Origin: JBFMCU01 sp964428225
GTDB lineage: Bacteria; Planctomycetota; UBA1135; GCA-002686595
DNA: 7,448 nucleotides
Direction of reading: 5' to 3'
NCBI GenBank assembly: GCA_964428225.1
Contig: CAYRXS010000311.1
Coordinates: 1-7,448 of the forward strand
In this document: positions 6,969 to 7,448 of the stretch, piece by piece
How positions within the stretch are numbered: the first letter of the stretch is position 1
Layout: each line of letters begins with the position of its first letter
Translations under genes and position numbers: made by a program
Notes under the pieces: model-generated
Told to the model about the DNA's origin: nothing
Seen by the model: only the letters and a program-made list of their open reading frames with translations
Database searches by the model: none

Positions 6969-7448
6969 TGTACTGGACGCCGATGCCGAAGTAGTCGACG
7001 TCGTTCGCGTCGAGGAAGTAGCGGTCGTACTCGGCGCGTATGCTCCAGCGGTCGGTCACGTCGTACAGCGCGATCACGCCCAGCACGGGATCGATCCCGT
7101 CCTCGTCGATCGTGATGCTCTGGCCGGTCGCGGCCTCGGCCTCGACCTCGGCCTCCCAGAACCACAGGCCACCGGTGATGCCGAGCTGGAAGGGCTCCGT
7201 GTCGACGGGGAACCAGGTGCCGGTCAGGGAGATCCCCGCGCCGGAGTACGGGTGCACGTGGGCGACGTCAGACAGGAAGTCGTCGACGTCCCCGTCCTCG
7301 AGGCTGATCGAGCTCTCGACCATTCCGAGGTCCACGATGCCGAGCTCGACCGTGAAGGGCTGATCGAAGCGATAGCCGCCCCACACCTTCCAGGCGAAGT
7401 CCGAGGTGTCGAGCGAGGTGGCCGTGTCGTAGCCGAGGCCCGCGAAGT
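6958..7448 (-). CDS. Outer-membrane beta-barrel protein (OmpA-like barrel family), C-terminal part
   Basis: 162 residues are in the window; the 5' end with any signal peptide lies beyond the right edge. The sequence has the alternating pattern of a small eight-strand barrel: FAGLGYDTATSLDTSDFAWKV, then WGGYRFDQPFTVELGIVDLG, a variable acidic loop, GAGISLTGTWFP, FQLGITGGLWFWEAEVEAEA, a further loop with DEDGIDPVLGVIALYDVTD, WSIRAEYDRYFL and a last strand VDYFGIGVQYTV. GYRF/VELGxVDLG and WxxRAEYxRY are characteristic of OmpA-like barrel proteins. The product should sit in the outer membrane, marking the host as diderm. The last residue is Arg instead of the usual terminal Phe of the barrel assembly signal. 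The exact role (porin, adhesion, structural) is not determined. Its G+C of 70% at 7081-7140 resembles the helicase more than the DUF pair. Confidence 0.85.
   Translation of the reverse strand, partial: FAGLGYDTATSLDTSDFAWKVWGGYRFDQPFTVELGIVDLGMVESSISLEDGDVDDFLSDVAHVHPYSGAGISLTGTWFPVDTEPFQLGITGGLWFWEAEVEAEAATGQSITIDEDGIDPVLGVIALYDVTDRWSIRAEYDRYFLDANDVDYFGIGVQYTVR

Overview
The window is GC-rich DNA from a Gram-negative-type bacterium. An OmpA-like outer-membrane beta-barrel gene enters from the right end. Codon and GC bias would fit a deltaproteobacterial/myxobacterial or similar environmental lineage, but nothing here fixes the taxon.

Layout. Positions 1-2464 (minus strand) are the front part of a Type I restriction-modification operon: a small winged-helix protein, then the methyltransferase subunit hsdM, then the first 194 codons of the specificity subunit hsdS, which runs off the left edge. 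The genes are tightly packed: 17 bp separate the wHTH gene from hsdM, and hsdM and hsdS overlap by 11 bp. Positions 2465-3060 form a roughly 600-bp divergent spacer rich in inverted repeats, with a degenerate hairpin duplication and a short coding-like fragment. Positions 3061-6309 (plus strand) are one large gene of about 1082 codons for a DinG/XPD-type superfamily 2 helicase. Its N-terminal DnaQ-like exonuclease domain has lost its catalytic acidic residues. It ends 12 bp from a convergent pair of small overlapping genes, DUF2442 (6322-6594) and DUF4160 (6575-6811), which resembles a toxin-antitoxin-like module of unproven function. An inverted-repeat-rich spacer (6812-6957) then separates these from the 3' part of the outer-membrane protein gene (6958-7448).

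How it fits together. Restriction-modification genes, a large helicase-nuclease fusion and a small two-gene module beside a housekeeping-looking outer-membrane gene look like a small defence or accessory cluster inserted beside core sequence. Composition supports partial foreign origin. In sampled 60-bp lines G+C is 48% in the hsdS target-recognition part (121-180) and 52% in the DUF pair (6541-6600). It is 67-77% in two helicase lines and 70% in an outer-membrane gene line. No completely new system can be asserted from sequence alone. The best candidates for follow-up are the helicase with the dead exonuclease domain and altered iron-sulfur/DEAH signatures, the DUF4160/DUF2442 pair, and the small wHTH protein leading the hsd operon.
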